NCBI GenBank assembly: GCA_026984555.1
Contig: JALSRY010000600.1
Coordinates: 1 to 8,798 of the forward strand
Length of the DNA stretch: 8,798 nucleotides
Reading direction: 5' to 3'
Origin: Phycisphaerae bacterium
GTDB lineage: Bacteria; Planctomycetota; Phycisphaerae; UBA1845; Fen-1342
The translations under genes were made by a program, and so were the position numbers. Shown here one piece after another: positions 6,968 through 8,798 of the stretch (the first letter of the stretch is position 1; every line of letters starts with the position of its first letter). The notes below the pieces were generated by a model. That model had not been told where the DNA came from and made no database searches. It saw nothing but the letters and a program-made list of their open reading frames with translations.

Positions 6968-7900
6968 TCACGTCGGCCGTGGCTCGGCGGGGTCCGCGTC
7001 GCGCGCAGCCGGCGCGGGGTGGCGTGAGAAGAAATCCCAGATCGTTTCCGTGGCGTCGAGCTTGTCGGTGCTCTTGCCGGCGATGCGCTCCGCGAGGATG
7101 TCCGGGCCACCAGGCCAGACGTGGCCGGCGCCGGCGATCGTGATGAACTCGACGTCCGCGCCGTTCGGGCCGCCCTCGAAACGAACACGCCGCACGCCCG
7201 CGGTTTCGCTCACCAGTCGCGGCTCCGGATCGGCACCGACCCAGCGGACCCAGGTGCGCACGGAGCGCGCGACCGGCGGGCGGGGCTCGTCGCGCCCCCA
7301 CGGGGAGCGCACGACGCCGCCTTCCATCGGGTTGAGCGGGTCGGCCGTGCCGATGATGTAGATCATCGGTACCGGACGGGTCGGCGCCGGCGAAAAACGC
7401 CACAGGTGCCCCGCCACGGGACCGATGGCGGCGATCTGTTCGGGCAGCTCCATCGCCGCCAGGAACGCCATCGACGCTCCGTTCGAAAACCCGGTGGCGT
7501 AGATGCGCCGCGGGTCCACCGGCAATCGCCGGCGCAGCTCGGCCACCAGCGCCCGCACGAAGCCGCGGTCGTCGATGCCGGCCCGTTCGGCGTAGCCGAT
7601 GTTCGAGCCGACGTTGAAGAACGGGGGATTGCGCAGGAAGCTCGCCCGGCGGTCCGGGTTTGGCCGCACGCCCTCGGGATAGACCGCGAAAAACCCCTCG
7701 CGCTGCGCCTTTTCGGTAAAGCCCGTGGCGATCGCCGCCAGGCGGCCGGTCGAACCCGCGCCGTGAAACACGAGTACCAGCGGTCGGGGCTGCGCCGGGT
7801 TTGCCGAGCACGCCTCGGGGACGACGACCAGCGCCTCGCGCCGGCGTCCGCCGACACGAAGCGAGAGTACATGTTCGCCGGGGCTACGCACCATACCCAT
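6968..7900 (-). CDS. PHB-depolymerase/LpqC-family alpha/beta-hydrolase (esterase)
   Basis: This 310-residue alpha/beta-hydrolase resembles the LpqC / poly(3-hydroxybutyrate) depolymerase / feruloyl esterase group (COG3509-like). Visible features: LVLVFHGAGSTG as the oxyanion-hole region; GFSNGASMA as the nucleophile elbow with S139; GTADPLNPMEGG with acid D187; and GAGHVWPGG with H260. All three triad residues are in the order and spacing typical of the family. The natural substrate, a polyester, a feruloylated glycan or a small ester, cannot be told from sequence. ATG 7900 is chosen because the longer frame (to 8098) overlaps floA out of frame. A purine-rich GAGAGG lies about 13 nt upstream, and GTG 7915 and ATG 7894 are alternatives. 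With any of these starts there is no signal peptide, unusual for a family with many secreted members. It starts 70 bp after the floA stop and ends 56 bp before tsaD, so an operon is plausible but not shown. Confidence 0.85.
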   Translation of the reverse strand: MGMVRSPGEHVLSLRVGGRRREALVVVPEACSANPAQPRPLVLVFHGAGSTGRLAAIATGFTEKAQREGFFAVYPEGVRPNPDRRASFLRNPPFFNVGSNIGYAERAGIDDRGFVRALVAELRRRLPVDPRRIYATGFSNGASMAFLAAMELPEQIAAIGPVAGHLWRFSPAPTRPVPMIYIIGTADPLNPMEGGVVRSPWGRDEPRPPVARSVRTWVRWVGADPEPRLVSETAGVRRVRFEGGPNGADVEFITIAGAGHVWPGGPDILAERIAGKSTDKLDATETIWDFFSRHPAPAARDADPAEPRPT

Positions 7901-7970
7901 CGCCGGGATCGGCACCTCTCGCGGCGGGTCGCGCGGGGTTGGGTCGCATCGCCGCGGGCGGCGCAGATGC

Positions 7971-8798
7971 CTATTTCTTGACCTCGCCCTCGGGTTCGTC
8001 CTCGTCGCCGGCGATACGGCGGCGCATCCGGGTGTCGGCCTGGATGTTCTGGAACTTGTAGTAGTCGAGGAGGCCGAGGTTGCCGCTGCGGAACGCATCG
8101 GCGATGGCTTTGGGCACCTCCGCCTCGGCGAGCACGACCAGCGCGCGGTTTTCCGCGACCTTGGCGATGTTTTCCTGTTCCTGAGCGATGGCCATCGCGC
8201 GGCGTTTCTCGGCCTCGGCCTGGAAGCGTTTCTTGTCGGCCTCGGCCTGGTCGGCCTGGAGCCGGGCGCCGATGTTCACACCAACGTCCACATCCGCAAT
8301 ATCGATCGAGAGAATCTCATACGCCGTATTGGCGTCGAGCCCCTTGGCCAGCACGGCCTTGGAGATTTCGTCGGGGTTTTCCAGCACGTCTTTGTGGGAC
8401 TCGGCGGAGCCGATCGCGGAAACGATGCCCTCGCCGACGCGCGCGATGATGGTTTCCTCGGTCGCTCCACCGACCAGCCGTTGGATGTGTGTCTTGACGG
8501 TGACGCGGGCCCGCACCTTGAGCTGGATACCGTCTTTGGCCACGGCGTCGATCGTGGTGCGGCCGGCCGCGGGATTCGGACAGTCGATGACCTTGGGGTT
8601 CACGCTGGTGTGGACGGCGTCGACGATATCCCGTCCGGCGAGGTCGATCGCGCAGGCCGTCTGGTAATCGAGTGGGATGTTCGCCCGCTGGGCGGAGATC
8701 AACGCCTGGATCACGTTCGGTACTCGCCCGCGCGCGAGGTAGTGGTTTTCGAGGTCGGCGGTCGAGATGTAGGTCAGGCCCGCCTTCCACGCCTGGAT
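7971..8798 (-). CDS. floA: Flotillin-like protein FloA (N-terminus cut by window edge)
   Basis: FloA (formerly YqfA, UPF0365) is a bacterial flotillin that assembles in functional membrane microdomains and affects membrane fluidity and membrane-protein complexes. The frame is open from the right edge to TAG at 7971, giving 275 residues. The family is usually about 330, so some 55 residues, including the membrane-inserting N-terminus, lie outside. Near-signature stretches are seen: [96 protein letters not shown]. An Ala/Glu/Gln-rich helical region follows (about 178-235 of the visible part), then [19 protein letters not shown] and a charged tail ending EGEVKK. Relative to the Bacillus FloA I recall, about seven residues (NPAAGRT, 8556-8576) are inserted before DAVAKDG. 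NfeD-type partners, often encoded just upstream, cannot be checked here. GTG at 8714 is internal and not the true start. Confidence 0.97.
   Translation of the reverse strand: MQAWKAGLTYISTADLENHYLARGRVPNVIQALISAQRANIPLDYQTACAIDLAGRDIVDAVHTSVNPKVIDCPNPAAGRTTIDAVAKDGIQLKVRARVTVKTHIQRLVGGATEETIIARVGEGIVSAIGSAESHKDVLENPDEISKAVLAKGLDANTAYEILSIDIADVDVGVNIGARLQADQAEADKKRFQAEAEKRRAMAIAQEQENIAKVAENRALVVLAEAEVPKAIADAFRSGNLGLLDYYKFQNIQADTRMRRRIAGDEDEPEGEVKK

Noticed and set aside
5637..7361. A 574-codon plus-strand frame opposite tsaD and the end of the esterase gene.
   Set aside because: It is the mirror of two firmly identified genes, shows no domain, and has no promoter or ribosome-binding site of its own.
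7951..7966. GC palindrome after the floA stop as a terminator.
   Set aside because: The stem is 6 bp with a 2-nt loop and no T tract. It does not argue against co-transcription of floA and the esterase gene.

Overview
The window is GC-rich DNA with every supported gene on the minus strand, so transcription runs from right to left. It reads as ordinary chromosomal housekeeping sequence. The likely source is a planctomycete, perhaps of the Phycisphaerae type. That is an inference from the fused, oversized SecDF, the bacterial flotillin FloA and the base composition; no rRNA or other decisive marker is present.

Layout in the direction of transcription (high to low coordinates): (1) the C-terminal three quarters or more of the flotillin-like protein FloA, cut by the right edge; (2) an alpha/beta-hydrolase of the PHB-depolymerase/LpqC type with a complete Ser-Asp-His triad; (3) tsaD, the catalytic subunit for the universal tRNA t6A37 modification; (4) a short gene for an unrecognised, probably exported 157-residue protein, preceded by a TATAAT box that would give a nearly leaderless mRNA; (5) a 1233-residue SecD-SecF fusion, the proton-driven accessory motor of the Sec translocon, with long extra segments in both extracytoplasmic regions; (6) a membrane-anchored protein with a long Pro/Ala-rich linker and two LysM domains, cut by the left edge.

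Gaps of 70 and 56 bp suggest that floA, the esterase and tsaD may be co-transcribed. The hypothetical gene and the LysM gene each have their own promoter, and the two share the element GCTATAATRCGGGG. Between secDF and the LysM gene lies a near-perfect 16-bp hairpin with a six-U tract. It directly abuts the -10 box of the LysM promoter, an arrangement that could make the hairpin act differently on read-through and on promoter-initiated transcripts.

The common theme is the cell envelope: membrane microdomains, protein export and peptidoglycan binding, plus one tRNA-modification gene. I found no CRISPR array, mobile element, tRNA, rRNA or defence system. The most interesting points are the promoter/terminator arrangement, the shared promoter motif, the SecDF insertions and the small exported orphan.
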